From positions 1 to 49,405 of the forward strand of contig NZ_JAUQWH010000053.1 in assembly GCF_030757795.1 (NCBI RefSeq): DNA of 49,405 nt, read 5' to 3'. Under the pieces are notes generated by a model. The model was not told the DNA's origin, did no database searches, and was given only the letters and a program-made list of their open reading frames with translations. This stretch comes from Actinoplanes oryzae. GTDB taxonomy: Bacteria > Actinomycetota > Actinomycetes > Mycobacteriales > Micromonosporaceae. How positions within the stretch are numbered: the stretch's first letter is position 1; every line of letters starts with the position of its first letter. Below, piece by piece: positions 1 to 7,990 of the stretch. The position numbers and the translations under genes are program-made.

Positions 1-90
1 GTCGTCGCCACCACTCACGGCCCGACGCTGCGCGAGGTCATCGCGGCCGAGAACCTCCTGGTCGCCACCGGCACGAACTTCGTGTGGTGA
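1..90 (+). CDS. C-terminal end of an unidentified protein (partial)
   Basis: An open frame runs in from the left edge and ends at TGA 88-90, leaving 29 residues that finish with TGTNFVW. The fragment is too short to assign to a family. It lies 81 bases upstream of the nuclease-motif gene at 172 on the same strand, so it may be the preceding gene of the same operon. That is inference from spacing only. Confidence 0.5.
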   Translation, partial: VVATTHGPTLREVIAAENLLVATGTNFVW

Positions 91-171
91 CACTCCACAC
101 CAAGTACGTGACCAGGGCTGATAGACAGGAACCGTAGAACTAGAGGCCTCGACGGATCGTGAGGAGGAGGC

Positions 172-2325
172 ATGTCCGACCAGCTCGACCCAGCTGTCAT
201 CGGTGCTGAGCTCCTCCTCAACCTCACCGGTGGGCCGCCGCCAGAGGACCTGCTCGACCGGCTCGGCGGATGGGACGCGATCAAGGTCCTGGCGCCGACC
301 CTGATCGATGAACCGCTGCTAACTCCGGCGGTGTCACTGTTGGCACGTGACGCAGCCCGTGCTGCCGCGGACGGCGAGGACCTAGCCCCGATCAAGCCCG
401 CCGCAGTAGCGCTCGCCGAAGCCGTCCTGGGGTCAACCGACCCGGCACAATTCACGCCGAACATCGACACCATCTGCGCCGACACGGTCCTGGCGGGCAT
501 GATCGGCTCCAAGATCGCCGCGTCATGTCTGGTCTTCGCCGTTCCCCCGCGCACTGACGGTGACGCACCGCCGGACCACTCCGTCATCCGGCATGCGGTC
601 GCGCTAGAGGCCGTCGCCCGGCTCGCCGTGCAGGGGTTCGCCTCGAAGAACAAGCTCCTCGGGGTCCTTGAAGACGTTGCCGAGCCACAACCACGCCGGT
701 ACGCCCAAGCAGTCGTCAGAACCGTCGGTTTGGCGTTCGATTACTGGACGGTCGACGACGACGTCGCAGACGTCATCGACATCCTCACTGGCCAGAAACC
801 CCCCGCCTACACCGTCGCCCCAGCGCCGGAGGTGCTAGAGCGCAACGACACGTATCACCGCGACATCGCGTCGGACGCGATGTGGGCGAAGGCGAACGTG
901 GAGATCGCCCGAGCACTGCGCAGCACCGAGACCGGGCAGGTCCTCGACCGATTCGCTGCGGCAGTCGAGGCGCTGGAGTTCGTGACCACGGTCGACGACC
1001 GTGGCGACGCCGCCATGCTGCTTTCCGCATTGAGGCTGCTCCACGGCCTGCTGCGCTCTCTGACGGGTAAGCCTGCGCTGCAGGACGCGAAGACCTGGCA
1101 CGCATCTCTCGTCGAAGTCGAACAGGTCACCCGCCAAGCCAGCGAGTTCGCCCTCGGCGCGTACGGGCTTAACCACTGGAGCGGCGATCGGAAGCTCGCC
1201 GTCCTCCAGAGCTGGAACCGGTTGACCGCCGACCTTGCCTGGCTCCGAGACCAGCTCAGCCGGGACAGCCTTTACGACGCGGCCGTCGTGCTCGACGATG
1301 TCCTGGACATCTATTCAGCGTCGCGGTCCTACGACATCACCCGCAACGCTCACGGCACAGAAACCGTCCTCAAGGTCTTGAGGCCGGCTGTTGCCGACGG
1401 CTTCGCGGCCCGCGCCGGGCTCCTACGTCACCTCAGCGACCACACCGAGGCTCTGCGCCGGCGCGTCACCGCAACGCTGGCGGCAGGCAACGATGCTTCT
1501 GAGCTGCAGAAGCGCCTGACGACGGCCGAGATCGTCTTGACGAGCGCCCGCGCAAGCATTACCGCCACCGGGGAGCCGCCGGGAAAACCACAGCAGCAGG
1601 AGGCGGAAATTCCGCCCCTGCTGGCCGAGCTTTTGGGACCTTACCCCGCGCTCATCGCAACCTTGGCTAGCCTCGACCCGATCGAGCTCGCGGCGCTGGC
1701 CGCCGATATCGCGGACCGGCAAGCTTCAGCGAACCCGGACCCGGACGTCACGATCACCGCCGTCCGGAAGCACATGCTCGCCGAACTCTCCACCAGCCCG
1801 GATTTCCGAGATGACGTCGTTCCCGCTGCGGGGATCGTGCTCGACCAGCTCATCAAGTTCGTCGCCCGGCGACTGAACACCCAGAAATCCACCAAAGAAT
1901 ACCTTTTCGATCCGAATGCTTCAGAGCAGGACCTGCACGACGATCTCTACGACTGGCTGTCACAGGGGCAGCTCGCCAGCTCCACGAACGTGGAGGTTCA
2001 TGAGGTCGGGGCAGGCCGTACCGACATCCAGACGACCTTCTCGGGCTTCCACTTCTATCTGGAACTGAAAGCCGACGGAACCGCCGTGCCCATCGCTCAC
2101 AAGGCCAAGTACATCAAGCAGACGGTCAGCTACCAGGCCTCCGATGTGCGGATCGGCTTCCTCGTCGTACTCCGTTTGAAAAAGCCGAGAGACAAGAGCC
2201 CGTCGCCGCATCTGACCGAGCTCGTCTCGCACGCAGTCGTGCAGATCCAGGGCGGCCCGGTCGCACGACACGTGGTGATGGTCGAGGTGCCCGGTAACCA
2301 GACCAACCCCGCCGACGCGAGCTGA
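172..2325 (+). CDS. Large helical protein with C-terminal PD-(D/E)XK nuclease motif
   Basis: The protein has 717 residues. I do not recognise the first ~570, which read as mostly alpha-helical and repeat-like with no signal peptide or membrane segment. The last ~140 residues hold a restriction-endonuclease-fold signature: Asp618 in a GRTDI context, then Glu631-Leu-Lys633 in a YLELK strand, with a helix containing Glu583 region upstream. This is the usual metal-binding D-(12)-E-x-K arrangement of PD-(D/E)XK nucleases. The start is ATG 172, preceded by a very good ribosome site (GAGGAGGA at about 161-168). The gene is followed by an imperfect hairpin and then a second unknown gene on the same strand. 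Within an island full of defence-type genes, a role in nucleic-acid cleavage or anti-phage defence is plausible, but this is inference. The motif is visible; the function is not. Confidence 0.8.
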   Translation: MSDQLDPAVIGAELLLNLTGGPPPEDLLDRLGGWDAIKVLAPTLIDEPLLTPAVSLLARDAARAAADGEDLAPIKPAAVALAEAVLGSTDPAQFTPNIDTICADTVLAGMIGSKIAASCLVFAVPPRTDGDAPPDHSVIRHAVALEAVARLAVQGFASKNKLLGVLEDVAEPQPRRYAQAVVRTVGLAFDYWTVDDDVADVIDILTGQKPPAYTVAPAPEVLERNDTYHRDIASDAMWAKANVEIARALRSTETGQVLDRFAAAVEALEFVTTVDDRGDAAMLLSALRLLHGLLRSLTGKPALQDAKTWHASLVEVEQVTRQASEFALGAYGLNHWSGDRKLAVLQSWNRLTADLAWLRDQLSRDSLYDAAVVLDDVLDIYSASRSYDITRNAHGTETVLKVLRPAVADGFAARAGLLRHLSDHTEALRRRVTATLAAGNDASELQKRLTTAEIVLTSARASITATGEPPGKPQQQEAEIPPLLAELLGPYPALIATLASLDPIELAALAADIADRQASANPDPDVTITAVRKHMLAELSTSPDFRDDVVPAAGIVLDQLIKFVARRLNTQKSTKEYLFDPNASEQDLHDDLYDWLSQGQLASSTNVEVHEVGAGRTDIQTTFSGFHFYLELKADGTAVPIAHKAKYIKQTVSYQASDVRIGFLVVLRLKKPRDKSPSPHLTELVSHAVVQIQGGPVARHVVMVEVPGNQTNPADAS

Positions 2326-2335
2326 ACGAGCAGCT

Positions 2336-2357
2336 TGTCCGCCCGGCGGGCAGGACA
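2336..2357 (+). terminator. Imperfect hairpin after the nuclease-motif gene
   Basis: TGTCC-GCCCG pairs with CGGGC-A-GGACA (one bulged A), starting 10 bases after the stop codon at 2325. There is no T-run, as is common in high-GC actinomycetes. It may partly separate expression of the two genes on either side. Confidence 0.35.
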
Positions 2358-2497
2358 GCTCACCAGCGATGGCCCGGGCCGGGCAGTGGATCTCTAAGCC
2401 ATCCGCGACACGCTGAGTAATCAGTGGCGCACAAGGCGAGTGCTGCGGGACAGTGAACCCGCATTTCCGGCGTCTACAGAAGAGAAAGGGTACGGAC

Positions 2498-3343
2498 GTG
2501 GCGAGCATGGCCTCGATCGACTTCGGCGATGGGCAGCGGCTTGAGCTGGAGGAGACCACCGATGCGCTGTCGTTGGCTCTGGCGGCCGGCGGAGCCCGGC
2601 TGGAGCTACGATTTCGGGCCGCGCTCGCGGTCGAAGCACCAGCGCGCTCGTACCGGATCGCAGCCACCGCGGACGTGAGCCGGCTCAGCCAGCAGAACCG
2701 TCAGATGCTCTGTCGGCTGGAGGGGGCCTACCCGGTAACACCGACCCTGCGAGGTGCTGAGGTACGGCTGGTCGGCTACGTCAGCGCCGAGCAACTGCGG
2801 GTTATCGACGAGCTCCGCGCAGCCAGCGGTGATTTCTGGTTGAACCTGACCTTCGATGTGTCGACAGTATCCGGGACGCCGCCGGAGCTGATCGCGCGGA
2901 CCGGAGACTCGTTCCTCGTGGTGCGCTCTGCCACGTGGGGCGAGCAGACTCAACGTATCGCCGCGGCATCGTTCATCGACGTGCTTGTACCCATGCCGCA
3001 GAACGCCGAGATGGTCGGCGCCGTCACCCGATTGAACGAGGCACGCCAGCTGCTGCTCGACGGAAAGTATGACCCGGCGCTCGGCGAGGCCCGCAAGGCA
3101 CTAGAACCGGTCCGGGCCGCGATGCGGACCGTCTACCAGTCAGGCAAGGCGAAGACCGACGCTCATCAGCGCCTGCTCGATGAACGGTTCGCGATGATGG
3201 TCGAAGATCTCTTCTCCCTGCTCAGCGGAGCAGCCCACGATGACCCAGTCACCCAGGACTTCACGTACAGCCGTGAGGATGCCGTAACCCTAATTGCCTC
3301 GACCGCAGGCATCGTAAAACGTCACATTGCTCGCCTTAATTAG
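2498..3343 (+). CDS. Hypothetical protein, possible partner of the upstream nuclease-motif protein
   Basis: The product is 281 residues from GTG 2498, chosen because AGAGAAAGGG (2481-2490) sits at the right distance. An ATG follows three codons later, and the frame extends up to 2453 without a ribosome site. I do not recognise a family. The first ~170 residues are predicted beta-rich. From about residue 180 the protein is helical, with an 'EARQLLLDGKYDPALGEARK' type helix and an R/H-containing C-terminal helix (REDAVTLI...VKRHIARLN). This resembles HEPN-like or other all-helical accessory domains, but only loosely. The same strand and a 172-base gap suggest it works with the upstream protein. 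Confidence 0.7.
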   Translation: MASMASIDFGDGQRLELEETTDALSLALAAGGARLELRFRAALAVEAPARSYRIAATADVSRLSQQNRQMLCRLEGAYPVTPTLRGAEVRLVGYVSAEQLRVIDELRAASGDFWLNLTFDVSTVSGTPPELIARTGDSFLVVRSATWGEQTQRIAAASFIDVLVPMPQNAEMVGAVTRLNEARQLLLDGKYDPALGEARKALEPVRAAMRTVYQSGKAKTDAHQRLLDERFAMMVEDLFSLLSGAAHDDPVTQDFTYSREDAVTLIASTAGIVKRHIARLN

Positions 3344-3516
3344 GAGCATGATGGTGCGGCCAGGATTCGTGGCGCTCACCCTGCAGGGCCGCTGCCACGA
3401 CGCTGGTGCGGGGCAGGCCCACCGCTGCCTGTCGGCGCGATGGCGTGAGATCAGAGCACCGTCGGGAATACGGGTCCGGAAGCCGCTGAAACGTGACCAG
3501 AGCCAATGCCGCTGGC

Positions 3517-4650
3517 TCAGTGCTTTGAGAGATGGCGCTGGAGCGTGGCGATGCTCCGGTCGACTGCTGGTTCCAACTGAGTGGCGAGGTTGACGGACGG
3601 GGTGTTCTTCAGCCCTGCGGCATCGACCACCGCGCGGAGCCTGTCGGTTGATCCGTGCATCAGAGACTGTTGGATTGGGTGCTGCAGGAGTTCCCAGGCG
3701 GCATGGGCATCGTTTGAGCCGAGGGCGATGTTTTCGCATCTTTGCAGCGCGGGGGCGACGTCCGCGTCCGGCCCGGCGATGTCGATAGCGGTGAGTCCGA
3801 GCCTGACAAGGAAGAGGCCATGGTGCGGGTCGTCGGGAAGGGTGCGATAGGCGGTCAGCAGGCGCGTAGCGGCTGATGCTGGAGCGCCGCCCGACCAGCG
3901 AAGGTGAAGCGCTTGCAGGCTGTCCAGGATCACTCGTTCCCAGGCTGTCGTGCAGATGGTGCATGCGATGATCCGGCTGGCTTCGGTGTGATCGCCGGCG
4001 GCTGAGCTGGCGATGATGGCGATCTGTCGTCCGTCGAGTGGGCGTTCGCCGACGCCGCCGTGGGCTGTTGCTTGGTCCGCGGCGTCGGTCCACCGGCCGG
4101 CGCGGCACAGGGCGCGCAGGCCGTCGGCGAGCAGGACGGTCCAGAGCCATTGCACGACGGCTTGCTGATCAGGGCCGGGCCGGACGAGTGAGCCGAGCGC
4201 GACCGGTCGGCCTTCGATGGTCGTGGTGGCGGTGCGCCAGGCGGCTTGGTACATGCTGCGGTGGATCTCGTAGGCGGTGGTGCCGTTGCCGGCGCGTGTG
4301 TGCAGCCGGCCGATGTTGATCAGCGGTTGCAGGGCGAGTTTTGCGGTGTCGGCCGGGTAGGGGCCGCCGTCGGCGAAGGCGGCGTACTGGCGCCAGCAGA
4401 GCTCGCGGGCGGTGTCCGGGGCACCGCAGTCGCTGTAGATCAGTGCGGCGAGGTTGAGCGTTTCGGCGGCGATGACCAGCGCGTCGTCATCGTTCGTGGC
4501 GGCCTGTTCGGCTCGGGTACGGACGCGCCGTATCCGGTCGGTGAGGGGTTGGGCGGCAGGGCGGGGCCGGGGCACGAGTGGGTATCGCCTCGCGGCGAGG
4601 TCGGCGAGGTCGGTTGCCGTGGGCGAGGCTTCGGGTGTGGTGGCCGACAT
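3517..4650 (-). CDS. Helical-repeat (TPR-like) protein of the lanthipeptide cluster
   Basis: The product is 377 residues, starting at ATG 4650 behind AGAGGAG. It is rich in paired amphipathic helices (ETLNLAALIYSDCG, PLINIGRLHTRAGN, QALHLRWSGG), typical of the TPR-type C-terminal halves of actinomycete XRE regulators. No helix-turn-helix is visible, so it is not an obvious DNA-binding protein. It is last in the minus-strand lanthipeptide gene set, 42 bases after the methyltransferase gene, so co-transcription is likely. A role as a regulatory or scaffold protein for the pathway is inference. Confidence 0.75.
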   Translation of the reverse strand: MSATTPEASPTATDLADLAARRYPLVPRPRPAAQPLTDRIRRVRTRAEQAATNDDDALVIAAETLNLAALIYSDCGAPDTARELCWRQYAAFADGGPYPADTAKLALQPLINIGRLHTRAGNGTTAYEIHRSMYQAAWRTATTTIEGRPVALGSLVRPGPDQQAVVQWLWTVLLADGLRALCRAGRWTDAADQATAHGGVGERPLDGRQIAIIASSAAGDHTEASRIIACTICTTAWERVILDSLQALHLRWSGGAPASAATRLLTAYRTLPDDPHHGLFLVRLGLTAIDIAGPDADVAPALQRCENIALGSNDAHAAWELLQHPIQQSLMHGSTDRLRAVVDAAGLKNTPSVNLATQLEPAVDRSIATLQRHLSKH

Positions 4651-4692
4651 GGTCGGTGCTCCTCTCGTGCCCCGGGTCTCAGCGGTGTCGGT

Positions 4693-6738
4693 TCACCAGG
4701 AGATCGTGATGGTGGTGTGTGGCCGGACGAGGTGCGGCGCGCTCGGGTCGGGGTCGCCGGCGGTGGTGCGGCGTGCTGTGATCTTCGGTTGGGTGGGGCG
4801 TTGCTGGTCCCACTGGTGGAGCAGGTCTACGGCGGCGGTGGCCAGCTTGCCGGCGTCGGGACCGGACGCGGCGACGCCGAGTTCGACCACGTCGTCGTTG
4901 ACGTCGCGGGTGATCAGGTAGGCGACGGTGCCGGTGTCGTAGAGCGCGGCGCCGCCCCAGCGCAGTGCCGGGTCGATGCCGGCCTGGCGGGCTGTGGGGG
5001 TGACGGTCAGGCGCCCGAACCGGTCAGCGGTGTTGGTGAGCAGCCACAGGTCGAGGTGTTCGGCGGGTTCGTCGTGGCGGACCTCGATGCCGGTCCAGAC
5101 CTCGTGTCGTGGCTGGGTGAGCGCGCCGGCGAGGGCGGTGGAGTCGGGCAGGTCACCGGCGTCGACGTGCATCATCACGTCGTCGGCGAGCGGGATGTGC
5201 TGGTCGGCGTGTTCGGTGGTGCCGCGCATGGGTACGAAGCCGCAGACGACGGCCGAGGTGCTGGTGAGCAGGCCGGGCTCGGTGAGGTCGAGGGCGAGGG
5301 AGCGGGTAAGGCCGCTGCCGTGCAGGCGCAGCGGGACGACGATGCGGCCGTCGGCGGCGAGCTGGTCCCACCAGGCGGGCGGGATGTCCCAGGCCTCGGC
5401 GGTGACGATGATCCGGTCGTAGGGGCCGAGGTCGGCGTGACCGAGAGCGCCGTCGCCGGCGATGACGTGGACCTGGGTGTAGCCGGCGTCGGTGAGGTGG
5501 CGGGCGGCCCCGGCTGCGAGGTCGGGGTCGAACTCGATGGTGACCACAGTGCCGCCATCGCCGACCAGGTGGGCGAGCAGTGCCGCGTTGATGCCGGTGG
5601 CGGCGCCGACTTCGAGGACCTTCTGCGTGTCGCGGGCGCCGAGCTGTTCGAGCATGGTGGCGACGAGGTTCGGGCTCGACGCGGACGAGGTCGAGGTGCC
5701 GTCGTCGGCGCGCTGGGTGACGACCGGTTTGCGGCCGTAGGCGACCTCGAGCGGGACATCGGGCAGGAAGCGGTGCCGTTCGACGGCGCGGAACGCCGCC
5801 TCCACGGTCGGGGTGTGGAAGGTTCCTCGGCTTTTGATCCAGTCGGTGAGGTCGTTGCGCAGGTGCGCGGTGCGGTTGTCGTCGGTGTCGGTCACCGTGG
5901 CGACGGTAGTGGCGCCGACTCCGGTCGCGGTGGATGACGGGCGGGTGTCCACCGGCTGAGGTGGTGGTCCGAAGAAGGCGTTGCGGGCGGCGGCGGCGAG
6001 TTGGTGCTGGTCCTGGGCGGAGACGCCGTGCCGGTTGAACAGGAAGATCAGGTGGTGGGTGAGGACGGCGCGCAGGCCGCGGGTGAGGTCGCCGTCGGCG
6101 GCGAGCCGCGCGAGGCGGTGTCCCGCATCGTCGAAGGCGTCGGCCCAGGCGGGTGTGCTGCTCAGCGGGCTGACGGGGGTGTCGGTCGTCGCCGTGACCA
6201 GATGCCGTACGGCATCGGCCAGGTCGGTGCCCGGCGGTAGGGCCGCGCTGGCTTCGCGTTCTTCGGCCAGTTGGGCCCAGCAGTCGCCCTGCTCGTAGGG
6301 TTCCAGGCCGGCTCCGCGCATGAGCCGGGTGGCGAGGATGAGCGGTAGTTCGCGGCGGTGGGTGTCGCGGGCGGTGGCGAGGTGCTCGAGCAGGAATCGG
6401 CTGTCGGCGTGGAAGAGGTGGTGGGCGACGGTCATGCCGTCGTTGCCGCCGAAGGCGGCGGTTTCGGGTTCGTAGATCGCTGCCCCGCAGTCTCGGACCT
6501 TGGCGTCGGCAGAGAGCAGGAGGATGGCCTCGTCGATGAACTGCGGGATGGCCGACTGCACCCGTACGCGCCAGGTGTCGCCCTTGCGGATGAACCACCA
6601 GCTGTCGATGGCCGTGGCCTCGGACGCGGCGGTCAGCAGGGGCCTGAGCGTCGTGAAGGCGACGTGTTCGGCGGCCCGCCAGTCGAGGCAGGTGAGGTTG
6701 ATCTGCCGCCAGTCAGGCGTGGTCGGATCCGTGTCCAT
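4693..6738 (-). CDS. FxLD-system methyltransferase (thiopeptide-type domain fused to PIMT-like domain)
   Basis: The 681-residue protein has two parts. Residues ~1-265 resemble the thiopeptide-type bacteriocin biosynthesis (SpaB_C-like) domain, with WWFIRKGDTWRVR and YEPETAAFGG motifs parallel to those in LanB. Residues ~290-680 are protein-L-isoaspartate O-methyltransferase-like, with SAM motif I (LEVGAATGINAALLA, from about residue 375) and a later GDGALGHADLGPYDRIIV block. Enzymes of this type in lanthipeptide clusters methylate Asp side chains, which then cyclise to succinimide and open to isoaspartate; applying that here is inference from family and context. The start is ATG 6738 behind GGGAAG. 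It lies 31 bases after the LanC gene. Confidence 0.9.
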   Translation of the reverse strand: MDTDPTTPDWRQINLTCLDWRAAEHVAFTTLRPLLTAASEATAIDSWWFIRKGDTWRVRVQSAIPQFIDEAILLLSADAKVRDCGAAIYEPETAAFGGNDGMTVAHHLFHADSRFLLEHLATARDTHRRELPLILATRLMRGAGLEPYEQGDCWAQLAEEREASAALPPGTDLADAVRHLVTATTDTPVSPLSSTPAWADAFDDAGHRLARLAADGDLTRGLRAVLTHHLIFLFNRHGVSAQDQHQLAAAARNAFFGPPPQPVDTRPSSTATGVGATTVATVTDTDDNRTAHLRNDLTDWIKSRGTFHTPTVEAAFRAVERHRFLPDVPLEVAYGRKPVVTQRADDGTSTSSASSPNLVATMLEQLGARDTQKVLEVGAATGINAALLAHLVGDGGTVVTIEFDPDLAAGAARHLTDAGYTQVHVIAGDGALGHADLGPYDRIIVTAEAWDIPPAWWDQLAADGRIVVPLRLHGSGLTRSLALDLTEPGLLTSTSAVVCGFVPMRGTTEHADQHIPLADDVMMHVDAGDLPDSTALAGALTQPRHEVWTGIEVRHDEPAEHLDLWLLTNTADRFGRLTVTPTARQAGIDPALRWGGAALYDTGTVAYLITRDVNDDVVELGVAASGPDAGKLATAAVDLLHQWDQQRPTQPKITARRTTAGDPDPSAPHLVRPHTTITISW

Positions 6739-6769
6739 CGGTTGCTTCCCATCGGTGTTGTTTGGTCGG

Positions 6770-7990
6770 TCAGTTGACGAGCAGGCAGGTCAGCCAGTGG
6801 CTGGGGCTCGTGGCGGAGATCGTCGCGAGTATCAGGGCGATGCCCGCGCGGCCGTTGATCAGGCCCGGCGGCTGCGGGAGAGGTGTGCGGGCGGTGCTGT
6901 CGGTCACCGCGTCGGCCAGGGACGGGATCAGGGCGGCCAGGTCGGGGGTGAGCGCGTCGGCGGCGGCGCACCAGGCGGTCGCGGCGACGCCGGCCCAGCC
7001 GTGGCACAGGTACGGGTCGGTGATCTGGTCGAGCTGGGCCGGGTCGCGCAGGCACCGGACGAGGGCATCCTCGGCGGCCGCTTGCCGGGTATCTTCGCCG
7101 ACCGCGATCGCGGCGAGTTGTTGTGCCCGGGTGATGCCCGGGGTGCCGTAGCACCACGACGGCCGGCCCGGGAGGATCCGGTCGGGGCGTCCGGCCCGGG
7201 TTTCGGCGAGGGTGACGTACTTCGGCCACCAGGGTCCGGCGGGGCCCGGCTGCTGCCATTGGTCGAGCCAGGCGGTGATGCGGGCGATGGCGTCGCGGTG
7301 GCCGGGCACGGTCACCCCGTCGTGCATCGTGCGGGCGAGCAGGGTCAGCGGTCCGCAGATGCCGTGGGCCATGCCCAGGTTCGCGTGCTCGGTGACCGGC
7401 GACCCGAGCGATGGGGGCTGCGGCACCCACCAGCCCGGGACCGTCATGCCGGCCTCGTCGTCAGCCGGCACCGGTTCGGTGAGCTGGACCAGGTAGGCGA
7501 GGACTTCGCGCAGCAGAGCGGAATCGCGGTCGCGTAGGCGCAGATAGGCGCCGATCCCGGTCAGGCCACGGACGAGGTCGAACTCGTCGAGCGCTGGTCG
7601 GGCACCCGCCTTCATCCGGGCGCGGGCTGCGTCCAGCCGCTCGCGGGCGAGACGGTCGACGGCGGGGTCGAGGGTGGCCAGCGCGCTGCGGTAGCGGCTC
7701 GGGCCACCGATCGTGGCTGCGAACGCGGCGGCCGGGACACCGAACCAGAGGCCACTGCGTGCGGCGGACGTCAGCGGTGCGCTGACCGCCCGGCTCAGCC
7801 AGGCGTCGACGCGGCTGGTGGTGTGCCGGCCGTTGACGGTTGCGGTGTGCAGGATCGCGATCCCGGCCGCGCCTTGCGAGAGCGACTGGTGCAGCCAGAG
7901 CTCGTCCGGCGGGTCACCGATCGGCGGTTCGGCCAAGGCGTCGGCCAGCGCGTGCGCCAGCGTCCGGAGCGGCATCCGTTCCGCGATCAT
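6770..7990 (-). CDS. LanC-type lanthionine cyclase
   Basis: The protein is 406 residues, normal for class I LanC. It catalyses addition of Cys thiols to dehydrated Ser/Thr to form thioether rings. The zinc ligands are all visible: Cys280 in WCYGTPG, and Cys329-His330 in CHGWAG. The AHGICGP segment near residue 210 and the C-terminal INGRAGIALIL repeat also fit the alpha,alpha-barrel. The start ATG (7988-7990) overlaps the LanB stop codon as ATGA, so translation is coupled to the dehydratase. The open frame continues upstream to 8203, but that part is only a shadow of LanB. Confidence 0.95.
   Translation of the reverse strand: MIAERMPLRTLAHALADALAEPPIGDPPDELWLHQSLSQGAAGIAILHTATVNGRHTTSRVDAWLSRAVSAPLTSAARSGLWFGVPAAAFAATIGGPSRYRSALATLDPAVDRLARERLDAARARMKAGARPALDEFDLVRGLTGIGAYLRLRDRDSALLREVLAYLVQLTEPVPADDEAGMTVPGWWVPQPPSLGSPVTEHANLGMAHGICGPLTLLARTMHDGVTVPGHRDAIARITAWLDQWQQPGPAGPWWPKYVTLAETRAGRPDRILPGRPSWCYGTPGITRAQQLAAIAVGEDTRQAAAEDALVRCLRDPAQLDQITDPYLCHGWAGVAATAWCAAADALTPDLAALIPSLADAVTDSTARTPLPQPPGLINGRAGIALILATISATSPSHWLTCLLVN

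Noticed and set aside
4246..5937. 563-residue Gly/Val-rich plus-strand frame
   Set aside because: Antisense to the methyltransferase and helical-repeat genes; composition is typical of an antisense shadow and no domain is recognisable.
5153..6598. Long Arg-rich open frame (481 residues) opposite codon phase of the methyltransferase
   Set aside because: Shadow frame caused by GC bias; the real methyltransferase in the same strand has family motifs and a ribosome site.
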